Part shown: piece by piece, positions 24,268 to 32,593 of the stretch
How the letters are laid out: every line of letters starts with the position of its first letter
How positions within the stretch are numbered: position 1 is the stretch's first letter
The notes under the pieces: model-generated
Database searches by the model: none
Told to the model about the DNA's origin: nothing
Seen by the model: the letters and a program-made list of their open reading frames with translations, nothing else
Position numbers and translations under genes: made by a program
Assembly (NCBI GenBank): GCA_027068435.1
Contig: JAMOTA010000015.1
Coordinates: forward strand, 1-44,658
Source: Sulfurovum sp.
Lineage (GTDB): Bacteria; Campylobacterota; Campylobacteria; Campylobacterales; Sulfurovaceae
Direction of reading: 5' to 3'
Length of the DNA stretch: 44,658 nucleotides

Positions 24268-25238
24268 TACATTGTACCATTTTCATACATGGCTCTCATC
24301 TTCTCTTTATCTTTCTCTATTTTTACTTTTTCTGCCTCTTTTTCTCTAAAACCTGAAACAGAGAAGCCTAACCACATTAACACTGGTGATGCCACAAAGA
24401 TAGAGGAGTACGTACCAACAATAATACCTACAAGTAGCGTAAAACTAAATCCGTTGATAATCTCTCCACCAAATACATAGAGCGATAAAACCACAAAGAA
24501 TGTAGTTAATGAAGTCAGTGTTGTACGTGAAAGCGTACGTGTTACAGACTCATCAATAATAGCACCTAAATCAGGGTCTTTAATCGTTCTTATCCCTTCA
24601 CGAATACGGTCAAATACAATAATCGTATCATTTAGTGAATACCCTAATATGGTAAGTAATGCTGCTAAAATATCAAGGTTTACCTCTACACTAAAGAGTA
24701 CTATCATTCCCATAGCTATAGTAACATCGTGCAGTAGTGCCATAATAGAAGCTACAGCAAAACGCCACTCAAATCTGAAAGATACATAAATAAGAATACC
24801 AATAATAGCAAGTAACATGGACATAAGCCCTTGTTCACGTAACTCAGACCCTACTTTTGCCCCTACCATATCTACTCGTCTTACTTCAAATTTACCTGTC
24901 TTAGCAAGTAAAGTCCGTATTTTATCACCTACATCTTCACCCAAATTTTTAGAAGACATTTTAGTTTTTATAACTATTTCATCTTCTCCACCAAAGAATG
25001 TAACTGTTGCACCTTCATAAGAGGCATCTTTACCGATAGTTTCTCTTACTTCATCTATGGGTGCCGTACCTTCATATTTTACTTGTATAAGTGTACCACC
25101 AGCAAAATCAATACCGTAGTTAAACCCTTTGGTTAAGATAAGCCCAAGTGCCAAAATAAGCACCACTACAGAGAGCATACCAAAACGCTTACTTTTACTC
25201 ATTAATGAAAGAGATTTTTTATATTTAAATATTTCCAT
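24267..25238 (-). CDS. secF: Protein translocase subunit SecF
   Basis: 323 residues with six transmembrane segments. The N-terminal GFNYGIDFAGGTLIQVKYEG motif is the SecF signature. The large periplasmic P1-like loop follows (about residues 45-125). The RND-type membrane domain has LTILGYSLNDTIIVFDRIRE and ITRTLSRTTLTSLTTFFVV-like stretches. With SecD it uses the proton gradient to pull preproteins out of SecYEG on the periplasmic side. The start shares one base with the secD stop. The C-terminal extension (EKVKIEKDKEKMRAMYENGTM) is charged and cytoplasmic. Confidence 0.95.
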   Translation of the reverse strand: MEIFKYKKSLSLMSKSKRFGMLSVVVLILALGLILTKGFNYGIDFAGGTLIQVKYEGTAPIDEVRETIGKDASYEGATVTFFGGEDEIVIKTKMSSKNLGEDVGDKIRTLLAKTGKFEVRRVDMVGAKVGSELREQGLMSMLLAIIGILIYVSFRFEWRFAVASIMALLHDVTIAMGMIVLFSVEVNLDILAALLTILGYSLNDTIIVFDRIREGIRTIKDPDLGAIIDESVTRTLSRTTLTSLTTFFVVLSLYVFGGEIINGFSFTLLVGIIVGTYSSIFVASPVLMWLGFSVSGFREKEAEKVKIEKDKEKMRAMYENGTM

Positions 25239-26818
25239 TATTTTGCCCCTTTGCTTTTAATACCAAACCAAAAGCTCAATCTGTTTTTATCCATACGAGG
25301 TAAAATCCACTGATAGATACCATGTGTTCCTAGAATAGCTGTTAACATTGAAGCTAAGATACCAATACTCATCGTAAGAGCAAAACCTTTAATAGCACCA
25401 GTACCATACGCATAGAGTACAGTTGCAGCGATGAGTGTTGTTACGTTTGCATCCCAAATAGCAGTAAATGCATTGCTATATCCATCTTCTATAGATTTAC
25501 CTATAGACTTACCTTCATGTAAAAGCTCACGTATACGTTCATTGATAATAACATTGGCATCTACAGCCATACCAACGGTAAGTACAATACCCGCCATACC
25601 AGGAAGTGTAAGTGTTGCACCAAAGAGTGACATAATCGCTAAGATTAAAAAGAGGTTACCTATAAGGGCAACATTTGCAACCACTCCTGCTATACCATAA
25701 TATACAACCATAAAAATAACAACTAAAATAAATCCTAATACCAATGCAATTGAACTAGATCTAATACTATCTGCACCTAGACTAGGCCCTACAGAGCGTT
25801 TTTCTAAGACTTCTACAGGAGCCAATAATGCACCTGAACGTAAAGCAATAGCCAAGTCATGTGCTTCTGATAACTGAAAGTTACCAGAAATCTGCACGCG
25901 TCCACCACCGATACGCTCATTGATATTTGGAGCAGAATAGACTTGATTATCTAAAACAACAGCCATACGTTTTCCTACACTTTTTCCTGTAAAGTCACCA
26001 AATATTTTGGCACCTTGTCCATTGAGTGTAAAGTTAATAACAGGTTGATTACCCTTGTCAAATCCTACTTTAGCATCTGTTAACATAGAACCATCAAGTA
26101 CAGGTATCGCACGAAGTAGGTACTTTTCATGTGTGTTAACATCTGTTAGTATAACATCTCCAAAGCTTTTTGCTTCATCTGAACTCATAGTAGAGACCCT
26201 AGCAACACGGTCTTCATCTACTGCCATAAGCTGTAAGTGAGCCGCACGAGCGATGAGTTCACGGATACGTTGTTCATCTGCTTGTGTCTTAATACCAGGT
26301 ACCTCTACAAGGATTTTATCTTCACCCTGTTTTGCTACAGTTGGTTCTGCAAGTCCAAACTCATTAAGTCTATTACGTATCGTATCTACTGCTTGTTGGA
26401 TGGCATTTTGCTTTGTACGTACCATCTCTTCATCTGTCATTTTCAGAGAAAACTTCAAACTATTTTCTGTAAATACTGTACCTTTTAACTCTTTTTTCAA
26501 AAGTTCTTTAGCTTTTAAAAGATCATCATTGTCAAGAAGTTCAAAGGTAATCTCTTCACCATCAACCATTCTTAACTCATCAAAGATAATCTCTTCATCG
26601 TCAAAAACGTACTTGACTGTTGCTGCCATAGACTTGATACGTGATTCAATAGCTATTTCACTTTTGATACCAAGAAGCATATGAAGCCCACCTTGAAGGT
26701 CAAGCCCTAAGGTAATCTTTTTTCCACTTTCACTTTGCGTCAAAGAAGGAATAGAAAAAACTATCCCAAAGATGAGTGCAAAAACAAATAGTATAACTCT
26801 AAAATTAAGCGTTTTCAC
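25238..26818 (-). CDS. secD: Protein translocase subunit SecD
   Basis: 526 residues. The N-terminus has one membrane segment and the LGLDLQGGLHMLLGI motif. The periplasmic domain contains DTIRNRLNEFGLAEPTV and GEDKILVEVPGI. The membrane domain holds GMAGIVLTVGMAVDANVIINERIRE and GYSNAFTAIWDANVTTLIAA, the conserved proton-path segments. It works as a heterodimer with SecF. It overlaps yajC by 14 bases, which points to translational coupling in the yajC-secD-secF-DUF6394 operon. Confidence 0.96.
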   Translation of the reverse strand: MKTLNFRVILFVFALIFGIVFSIPSLTQSESGKKITLGLDLQGGLHMLLGIKSEIAIESRIKSMAATVKYVFDDEEIIFDELRMVDGEEITFELLDNDDLLKAKELLKKELKGTVFTENSLKFSLKMTDEEMVRTKQNAIQQAVDTIRNRLNEFGLAEPTVAKQGEDKILVEVPGIKTQADEQRIRELIARAAHLQLMAVDEDRVARVSTMSSDEAKSFGDVILTDVNTHEKYLLRAIPVLDGSMLTDAKVGFDKGNQPVINFTLNGQGAKIFGDFTGKSVGKRMAVVLDNQVYSAPNINERIGGGRVQISGNFQLSEAHDLAIALRSGALLAPVEVLEKRSVGPSLGADSIRSSSIALVLGFILVVIFMVVYYGIAGVVANVALIGNLFLILAIMSLFGATLTLPGMAGIVLTVGMAVDANVIINERIRELLHEGKSIGKSIEDGYSNAFTAIWDANVTTLIAATVLYAYGTGAIKGFALTMSIGILASMLTAILGTHGIYQWILPRMDKNRLSFWFGIKSKGAK

Positions 26819-27083
26819 TCACCTCTACCTTTTTTGATATATATAATTTATCTAATTTTACAATTACGTCATCATTTAGCTTGATTTTGATAAACTCTTC
26901 TTCAGGTTTAACAATTACTGCTATAAGCCCACCTGTAGTGATAATTTTATCACCTTTTACAAGTCCATCAAGCATTGCTGTATGAGCTTTTTGTTGTTGC
27001 TGTTGTGGTCTGATGATTAAAAAATAAAAAATCGCGAATAAGATGATAAGTGGCAAGAATTGTGCCAGTGCATTACTGTCCAT
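26805..27083 (-). CDS. yajC: Sec translocon accessory protein YajC
   Basis: 92 residues. An N-terminal membrane segment (LAQFLPLIILFAIFYFLIIRPQQQQQKAH) is followed by DGLVKGDKIITTGGLIAVIV, the standard YajC core. YajC copurifies with SecDF-YidC and AcrB in other bacteria, but its exact role is not settled. The ATG at 27083 faces the divergent lnt start only 11 bases away. The ribosome site AAAGGA is part of a palindrome used by both genes (see 27084-27096). The promoter must lie within the lnt coding region. Confidence 0.93.
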   Translation of the reverse strand: MDSNALAQFLPLIILFAIFYFLIIRPQQQQQKAHTAMLDGLVKGDKIITTGGLIAVIVKPEEEFIKIKLNDDVIVKLDKLYISKKVEVSENA

Positions 27084-27096
27084 AAAGGAATCCTTT
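27084..27096. promoter_or_regulatory. Palindromic bidirectional ribosome-binding site between yajC and lnt
   Basis: AAAGGAATCCTTT reads AAAGG on both strands around AAT. On the plus strand AAAGGA (27084-27089) precedes the lnt TTG at 27095 by 5 bases. On the minus strand the other arm gives AAAGGA 7 bases before the yajC ATG at 27083. One 13-bp sequence therefore supplies a Shine-Dalgarno to both divergent genes. Confidence 0.65.
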
Positions 27097-28417
27097 GAAT
27101 AAAATTAAACATTATCTTAGCACTTTTGAACTAACAAGATGCTTTTTTATGGCTCTTTTAAGCTCTGCATTTATATATCTAAATTTTTTTGGTATCTCTT
27201 ATCCATTTTTAAACACCCTTCTAGGCATTCTCTCTCTGTATCTACTGCTTAAAGAAGAAGAAAAAACATGGTTTTACTTTGGTGCATTTGTAGGGCTTTT
27301 TTGGTTTTGGTGGATAGTAATAAGTTTTAAACATTATGAGATGCTCTGGGCTATTCCTATTGGACTTGTAATGATAGCACTTATATATGGAGTGGTTTTC
27401 TGGTTTATAGCCAAAATAGCATCTCTTACCGTAGGGTGTATTTATCCAGCAAATTCTAGCACATTAAAGGTGGATAAATCCACCCTACTCTCTCTTTGCA
27501 TAAAAGGATTAGGGCTTTTACTACTTAGTTACCTACACCCTTTTGGGTTTGACTGGCTAAAGCTTGAACTTATGTTTGTAGAGAGTTACATAGGCATAGA
27601 AAAATGGCAGTTTTTAGTCGTACTTTTAGCTCTCATTCTTACGCTAGGAAAAAGAAAAAATATCTATCTTATTTTAATATTTTTAGCGTACCAACCCACA
27701 GACGTCATCTCCCATGATAACTCTCCTACTAAAGAGAAAATAGAACTTATTAGCACACACACAACCGTACAAGACAAATGGAACACTGCACTCCAACCTA
27801 CACAATTTGAACTACTTTTTGCACAGATAGACCAAGCTATAGAGGAAAACAAAACTTTAGTCATACTCCCTGAGTCTGTTTTTCCTCTTTTTTTGAACCA
27901 TTCACAAACACTCATAGACAAACTACAAAAGAGAGCAAAAAAGATAGATATAGTCACAGGAGGACTCTACTGGGATGGAAAGGTTCCACACAACTCTACT
28001 TACATTTTTAGACAAAACAAAATAAGTGTTGCACACAAAGTGATACTCGTTCCCTTTGGTGAGAGTAACCCTCTACCCAACTTTTTAAGTGACTGGGTAA
28101 ACAGAGTCTTTTACGATGGAGCCATCGACTACCAAGCAAGTGCCAACATAACTGACTACAAAGTAGGAGAAGTACATTATAGAAATGCCATCTGCTTTGA
28201 AGCGACATCAGAAGCACTTTATGCAAAAAGCAAAAAGGGGAACTACCCTAAAAACATGATAGTCCTAAGTAACAACGGATGGTTTACCCCCTCCACTGAA
28301 CCCACTTTACAAAAACTCTTATTAATGTACTATAGTAAGAAGTATGGCACAACCATTTACCACGCAGTCAATATGTCTGAGTCATACATTATAGAGGATG
28401 GAAAGGTACGAGATTAA
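27095..28417 (+). CDS. lnt: Apolipoprotein N-acyltransferase with an in-frame REP insertion
   Basis: 440 residues from a TTG start. Lnt transfers a third acyl chain to the N-terminal Cys of lipoproteins in the inner membrane. N-terminal membrane segments are followed by a nitrilase domain with the catalytic triad E260 (VILPESVFPLF), K315 (AHKVILVPFGESNPLP) and C367 (NAICFEATSE). Residues about 113-132 (VGCIYPANSSTLKVDKSTLL) break the membrane domain and are encoded by a REP pair. Without 69 bp flanked by TCTCTT repeats the protein would read AKIASLCIKGLGLLLL, as expected for the family. It overlaps the convergent 28414-28770 gene by 4 bases. Confidence 0.9.
   Translation: MNKIKHYLSTFELTRCFFMALLSSAFIYLNFFGISYPFLNTLLGILSLYLLLKEEEKTWFYFGAFVGLFWFWWIVISFKHYEMLWAIPIGLVMIALIYGVVFWFIAKIASLTVGCIYPANSSTLKVDKSTLLSLCIKGLGLLLLSYLHPFGFDWLKLELMFVESYIGIEKWQFLVVLLALILTLGKRKNIYLILIFLAYQPTDVISHDNSPTKEKIELISTHTTVQDKWNTALQPTQFELLFAQIDQAIEENKTLVILPESVFPLFLNHSQTLIDKLQKRAKKIDIVTGGLYWDGKVPHNSTYIFRQNKISVAHKVILVPFGESNPLPNFLSDWVNRVFYDGAIDYQASANITDYKVGEVHYRNAICFEATSEALYAKSKKGNYPKNMIVLSNNGWFTPSTEPTLQKLLLMYYSKKYGTTIYHAVNMSESYIIEDGKVRD
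27431..27488. repeat. Inverted REP pair (BIME-like) inside lnt
   Basis: GTAGGGTGTATTTATCCA (27431-27448) and TGGATAAATCCACCCTAC (27471-27488) form an 18-bp stem with one mismatch around a 22-base loop. Each half is itself a REP: on the minus strand GTAG is followed by GGTGGA-TTTA-TCCACC, a perfect hairpin; the plus-strand half is a degenerate version. TCTCTT occurs at 27422-27427 and 27491-27496, 69 bp apart (23 codons), and may be a target duplication. The GTAGGGTG core matches the REP beside the RAYT remnant at 5439-5464. Confidence 0.75.
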
Positions 28418-28770
28418 CCGTTTTTCTCTTTTTTACGTACTAAAGTGAGTGCCTCTTCGTATGAGATTTGTTCATCTTTAGCTATGGGCTTGATAGTCCC
28501 CTCTTTTTCTAACTGGTTAATTGCTACCATACCTACCCAAATGTCAAAAAGCATGACTCTCTTTTCTCTTGTTTGTATCCATTCGTTGTAGTTCTTTGCA
28601 TACTCTAAAAAAGTCTCTTCACGAGCATACAACGCACCAAGTTTTGGCATAAGAAGCCCAATAACCCCCTCCCCAAACTCTTTCACACGATACGCCATAA
28701 ACCCTAAATTAGCATCTTTAAAATGCGGACTTTTTCTCTGCTTTTCAATAAGTTCTATAATTTGTTCCAT
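28414..28770 (-). CDS. Hypothetical protein, convergent with lnt
   Basis: 118 residues, no signal, mostly helical (KSPHFKDANLGFMAYRVKEFG, YNEWIQTREKRVMLFDIWVG, ISYEEALTLVRKKEKNG). The ATG has a ribosome site (AAAGGAAAATAA). It overlaps the lnt 3' end by 4 bases in convergent direction. No family was recognised. It may be a conserved Campylobacterota protein, but this could not be checked. Confidence 0.6.
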   Translation of the reverse strand: MEQIIELIEKQRKSPHFKDANLGFMAYRVKEFGEGVIGLLMPKLGALYAREETFLEYAKNYNEWIQTREKRVMLFDIWVGMVAINQLEKEGTIKPIAKDEQISYEEALTLVRKKEKNG

Positions 28771-28859
28771 TTATTTTCCTTTTTTAGTGTAAAAGCATAG
28801 CAGAATATTTCCAAATAATTAAGAAATATATAGATATAAATTTAAGACTAAACCTTTAC

Positions 28860-29486
28860 CTAAAAGTTATGTCTCAATCCAATACTAAAATAAACTCCAT
28901 TCATATCTACCTCAGAATTTGCATAGCCATCTTTATATTGAGTATTAGCACTATATTTTGCAGAACCTAGATATTCTAATCCTGTTACTAATTTCCAATC
29001 TTCTACTCCCCATACTGCCTTAAAACCTACAGCCCATGCACTATGAGTATCATATTCAGCTTTTTTGGCTTCATCATATTCAGAATCTACATAATAATGA
29101 TTATAATGATAAAGATATTTTATTTTTGGACCTAATTTAACCTTTGTGTTAAATACCTTCATTTTATATAATACTGGTAATTCAATAAAAAGAGCATTAC
29201 TAAAATATGTTTGCTCCAACAACGCAAATGTTGTTCCTATAGATGGTTCTAAAACAATACTAGAATTTTTTATATTCAATGCTTTACCTACTTGAAAGTA
29301 CATCATATCTTCTGTACCTTCTCCATCTATATGCACACCATTACGACCTAAATCATCAAAAGTATTATAACTTTCTGATGTATATTGCAAAGAAATTTGC
29401 CATCCTAATTCCATAAACCAAGCATCTTTATCTGCATGAGAAACTGTTAATATAATAATTAATCCTAAAAAATATTTTTTTAACAT
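28860..29486 (-). CDS. Outer-membrane beta-barrel-like protein
   Basis: 208 residues. A signal peptide (MLKKYFLGLIIILTVSHA) is followed by alternating amphipathic strands (WFMELGWQISLQYTSES, SIVLEPSIGTTFALLEQTY, AWAVGFKAVWGVEDWKLVTGLEYLG). It ends in VYFSIGLRHNF, a terminal aromatic as expected for BAM-inserted barrels. It may have 8-10 strands. It is the last gene of a probable six-gene operon of exported proteins, 1 base after the YiiX-like gene. The ligand or function is unknown. Confidence 0.7.
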   Translation of the reverse strand: MLKKYFLGLIIILTVSHADKDAWFMELGWQISLQYTSESYNTFDDLGRNGVHIDGEGTEDMMYFQVGKALNIKNSSIVLEPSIGTTFALLEQTYFSNALFIELPVLYKMKVFNTKVKLGPKIKYLYHYNHYYVDSEYDEAKKAEYDTHSAWAVGFKAVWGVEDWKLVTGLEYLGSAKYSANTQYKDGYANSEVDMNGVYFSIGLRHNF

Positions 29487-29487
29487 T

Positions 29488-30141
29488 TTATTCCTTTATT
29501 TTTTTATGACTACTTTGTACCAATTTTGAATACTTATTTTCATACAAATTTGATATTGTCACAAATGTTCGTGACATAAATCGTTTACCAGCATGAATAA
29601 TTTCTTCATTTGCAGAACGATTCACTACTTTATATATAAATTCTGAACAATACATCTTTTTATCTTCATCTAAATTAAAATCATTATCAAATAATATATT
29701 CTGTGTTTCTAAAATTAATGCCTGTGTAATTATAGTTTCTTTAACTTTATCAGACATATTAAATCTATATACAGCCCATATAGGTGAATCATCAATAAAT
29801 GTATTTAATTCCTCTTTAAACACACCGTTACGTTTATCATCTTCATCCTCAGAATGTATGATGTAAATTTTGTCTTTTTCTATATATACTATACCTGCAT
29901 GAGAATATCTTTTTTCACCTTCTGAAAAATTCATAGCTACAGTAGAATCAACACCGTAACCTCTACGAAATAGAATATCTCCATTCTCAAGAAGGTCAGT
30001 ATTTGGAAACTGTTGACTTGGCTTTTTTTCATATAAATGATTATTTCTAAAAGATTTTTTAGAAATTTCTCTATCTCCAAATGCAGAGTATAAAATAAAA
30101 ATTATAATAAAAGAGGAAGCATATAAATAATTCTTTTTCAT
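29488..30141 (-). CDS. YiiX/YebB-like permuted NlpC/P60 cysteine hydrolase
   Basis: 217 residues. An N-terminal hydrophobic segment (NYLYASSFIIIFILYSAFG) acts as signal or anchor. The catalytic layout of the permuted papain-like YiiX family (PF05708-type) is visible: GDILFRRGYG, then RYSHAGIVYIEKD with the catalytic His, and late in the sequence MYCSEFIYKVVNR with the catalytic Cys. The family cleaves amide or thioester bonds in lipids or peptidoglycan-like substrates; the substrate here is unknown. The gene lies between two small lipoprotein genes and a beta-barrel gene, so action in the periplasm is likely. Confidence 0.78.
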   Translation of the reverse strand: MKKNYLYASSFIIIFILYSAFGDREISKKSFRNNHLYEKKPSQQFPNTDLLENGDILFRRGYGVDSTVAMNFSEGEKRYSHAGIVYIEKDKIYIIHSEDEDDKRNGVFKEELNTFIDDSPIWAVYRFNMSDKVKETIITQALILETQNILFDNDFNLDEDKKMYCSEFIYKVVNRSANEEIIHAGKRFMSRTFVTISNLYENKYSKLVQSSHKKIKE

Positions 30142-30155
30142 AATATATCTTTTCT

Positions 30156-30299
30156 CTATTTTTGTATCTGATATAAGTTAGGTAAGTTATTTGTCTTATC
30201 TATATATAATTTATAATTTGTAGCATCATACTCCCATGTGTAGTTTTTTGTGCAACCTGTAAAAGAAATTATTAAAATAATGAATAAGATAATTTTCAT
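30156..30299 (-). CDS. 47-residue lipoprotein
   Basis: ATG at 30299, TAG at 30156. The product begins MKIILFIILIISFTGC, a complete lipoprotein signal with Cys16, and has a short mature part (TKNYTWEYDATNYKLYIDK and a Pro-containing tail). AGGA lies 9 bases upstream of the start. It fills half of an otherwise apparently empty stretch. The tiny size recalls entericidin-like lipoproteins, but there is no sequence match that I recognise. Confidence 0.65.
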   Translation of the reverse strand: MKIILFIILIISFTGCTKNYTWEYDATNYKLYIDKTNNLPNLYQIQK

Positions 30300-30338
30300 A
30301 TTTAGCTATCCTTTCTTTTATTTAAAACAAAACAAGTA

Positions 30339-30509
30339 TTAATTAACATAATTATCAAAACAATTACTATCTTTCCAAGGTTTTTTAGTACTTTCTTTTA
30401 TACAAATTGAAGTACTATCAGATATTGGTAAATAAAGTCCTCTCGTACAGCCACTTATTAATAATATTATAATTACTATCCATATTATTTTTAAAATAGA
30501 TTTAAACAT
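30339..30509 (-). CDS. 56-residue lipoprotein
   Basis: ATG at 30509, TAA at 30339. The product has a lipoprotein signal (SILKIIWIVIIILLISGC, Cys21) and a 35-residue mature part with two further Cys residues (SICIKES and DSNCFDN) that could form a disulfide. The ribosome site is weak. It is 12 bases from the upstream gene and 39 bases from the next, so it is probably part of the same operon. No family was recognised. Confidence 0.62.
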   Translation of the reverse strand: MFKSILKIIWIVIIILLISGCTRGLYLPISDSTSICIKESTKKPWKDSNCFDNYVN

Positions 30510-30521
30510 ATTTCAATTTAT

Positions 30522-31250
30522 TTAAAATTTAATAGTTGTTTTTGCAGAAAAATCATAACAACCTTTTTTATTATTAAGGATAGCACCTGCATAAGAATTA
30601 GTCTTAATCGTATATTCACCTGATGAAAATTTAATTGGTACAAACCATGCAATTGGAATAGTGTTACGCACAAAAGGAATATTGTATACTGTCAAATCTA
30701 CATCAAACAATTCTTTAATATCAATATTACCTCGAATTTTTGTACCTCCTGAACTTACTGAAAGATTATCTTTATATCCATTTGGTAAAACAATACCACT
30801 ATCAGTATAAGCATAACCTACTGCTGTATAACACTCATTTACTGCACCTACTCCTTTCATTTTAGCTCTTATGTAACTTTTATTTATTGCAGATATATGC
30901 CTTCTATTATCATAATAAATATCCATTCTTGCAATATTGTATGGAATACCACAGGATTTACTAGATGTACCAAGCGTTGCTCTCATTTCGGCATATCCAT
31001 TTAATCCAAGTTGTACACCTCTAAACCAATTTTTAACTCTTACATGAAACTTTGCTTTAACATGTACATATTGTCTACATGCATCTGTAGAATCACTAAT
31101 TTTACTAGCCTCTGTACTTGTTATTTTTTTACTTGCATAACCGAATTTATCATAATTCCATTTACCAAAACTACTTTTACTTTTACCTTTTGCATACGTA
31201 TCAACAGATAGCAATGCAAATAAAACCATAATTATTAAACTTTTTTTCAT
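30522..31250 (-). CDS. Exported hypothetical protein, beta-rich
   Basis: 242 residues with a signal peptide (MKKSLIIMVLFALLSVDTYAKG). The mature part is basic and Tyr-rich, with strand-like stretches (YVHVKAKFHVRVKNWFRGVQLGL, ARMDIYYDNRRHISAI, AYAYTDSGI-like) and four Cys residues that could pair. It ends in KGCYDFSAKTTIKF, with a terminal Phe. No family was recognised. It is the second gene of the exported-protein operon, 25 bases after the propeller lipoprotein gene. Confidence 0.6.
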   Translation of the reverse strand: MKKSLIIMVLFALLSVDTYAKGKSKSSFGKWNYDKFGYASKKITSTEASKISDSTDACRQYVHVKAKFHVRVKNWFRGVQLGLNGYAEMRATLGTSSKSCGIPYNIARMDIYYDNRRHISAINKSYIRAKMKGVGAVNECYTAVGYAYTDSGIVLPNGYKDNLSVSSGGTKIRGNIDIKELFDVDLTVYNIPFVRNTIPIAWFVPIKFSSGEYTIKTNSYAGAILNNKKGCYDFSAKTTIKF

Positions 31251-31275
31251 AATATTATTCTCCTTTTCTTTAAAA

Positions 31276-32556
31276 TTATTGACTAATTTTTAGCATTATG
31301 CTATTAGCAAAATTCTGATCATTCACTTTAAATTCACCTTCACCCGAAATAATAATATTTCCATTATAAACATCTATATTATAAATATCAGCATCCGATG
31401 TAAAATTATCAATTTTAATTGTTTTACCCATTTTATCTACAATATAAAATGAACGATTTGTGCTATTATCATCTTCTGCAATAAAATCTCCTCCAAAAAT
31501 AATTTTATCTTCACTAACTGACAAATCAAATATCATTCCATTTAATTTATCTATACTAAAACTTTCATCATGTTCTCCATCAAAAGAGTATGCAACAAGA
31601 TTATTATACAAAACTGTTTTTTTAATAAACTCAAAATCCCCTGCTATATATAATCTATTTTCATCTTTTACTATGGAAAATGCTTCATTTCTAATATCAT
31701 TAAATTTATTACTCTCTTCATCTAATATATTTCCATTTTTATCTATAATTAAAATACTTTTTGTCATAGTTAGTAACTCTTCTTTAGAGGTATTTTCATC
31801 TTCAACTGTAATTTCTTTAATAAATGTCCCAGCTAAAATAAGTTTATCTGAACCATACGCTTCAATATCATTAATTTTTGCTAAAAAATAGTCTTTAAAC
31901 GGTAAAAAATTTGTATCTGAAATACCTTGAGGATTTATTTTAATAATACTATATGCTTCGTTATCATTATATCCACCAAATACTCCAGCAATATAGATGT
32001 TACTCTCTATTTTTAACATTTTATATACAGCACCAATAATACTTCCTGAAAATGAATTATCAATACTTCCATCATACTTTAATTTGACTAAATTATCTTT
32101 TTCTATTCCATTTACCATGGCAAATTTACCACCAATTAAAATACCATCAGTTAACTTTAACATACTGTATATTTTTGGATTATCTGGAGTTTCATCAGTT
32201 GTATTAGTCTCATTTGAATCAACAGTCTTTAATAAAAATTGTTTTTCAATCTGTTCATATGATTTAAAGCTTGGTATATTAAAATTACTTCCAATATTTT
32301 TAAATTGTTTAGAACTAGAAGCATCATTTAACCCTATATCTATCTTGGTTAACAACATACCATCTTCAGCTGCCATTAATACGGTATTCTCTCCCAATAC
32401 AAGAGAAGAATAAATATTCTTTTTCTTTAAGGCTTCCACCTCTTGTACACTTATTTTAGCTAATGAAGATGTATCTTCTTCTGCTTGTTGACAACCTTGT
32501 AAGGCAAATATTCCTATAATAACTAAACTTATTATTTTAGTCAATTCTTTATTCAT
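31276..32556 (-). CDS. Lipoprotein with delta-60/propeller-like repeats
   Basis: 426 residues. The signal is ELTKIISLVIIGIFALQGC with Cys22 as the lipidation site, followed by an acidic linker. The rest has propeller-type blades with a recurring 'ILIGGKFAMVNG', 'IYIAGVFGGYND', 'LILAGTFIKEI', 'LYIAGDFEFI', 'IIFGGDFIAED' and 'IIISGEGEF' strand, as in delta-60 repeat proteins, which are surface proteins of unknown ligand. The start has GGGAG before it. A run of nine G bases lies about 40 bases upstream next to a TAATAT box. It is the first gene of the exported-protein operon. Confidence 0.72.
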   Translation of the reverse strand: MNKELTKIISLVIIGIFALQGCQQAEEDTSSLAKISVQEVEALKKKNIYSSLVLGENTVLMAAEDGMLLTKIDIGLNDASSSKQFKNIGSNFNIPSFKSYEQIEKQFLLKTVDSNETNTTDETPDNPKIYSMLKLTDGILIGGKFAMVNGIEKDNLVKLKYDGSIDNSFSGSIIGAVYKMLKIESNIYIAGVFGGYNDNEAYSIIKINPQGISDTNFLPFKDYFLAKINDIEAYGSDKLILAGTFIKEITVEDENTSKEELLTMTKSILIIDKNGNILDEESNKFNDIRNEAFSIVKDENRLYIAGDFEFIKKTVLYNNLVAYSFDGEHDESFSIDKLNGMIFDLSVSEDKIIFGGDFIAEDDNSTNRSFYIVDKMGKTIKIDNFTSDADIYNIDVYNGNIIISGEGEFKVNDQNFANSIMLKISQ

Positions 32557-32593
32557 CTTTTCTCCCTATTTAAATATAAAACTTGAAATATTA

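Noticed and set aside
27526-27545. CACCC-TTTT-GGGTT hairpin near the lnt REP
   Set aside because: It encodes the conserved HPFGFDW segment of Lnt and has no GTAG foot.
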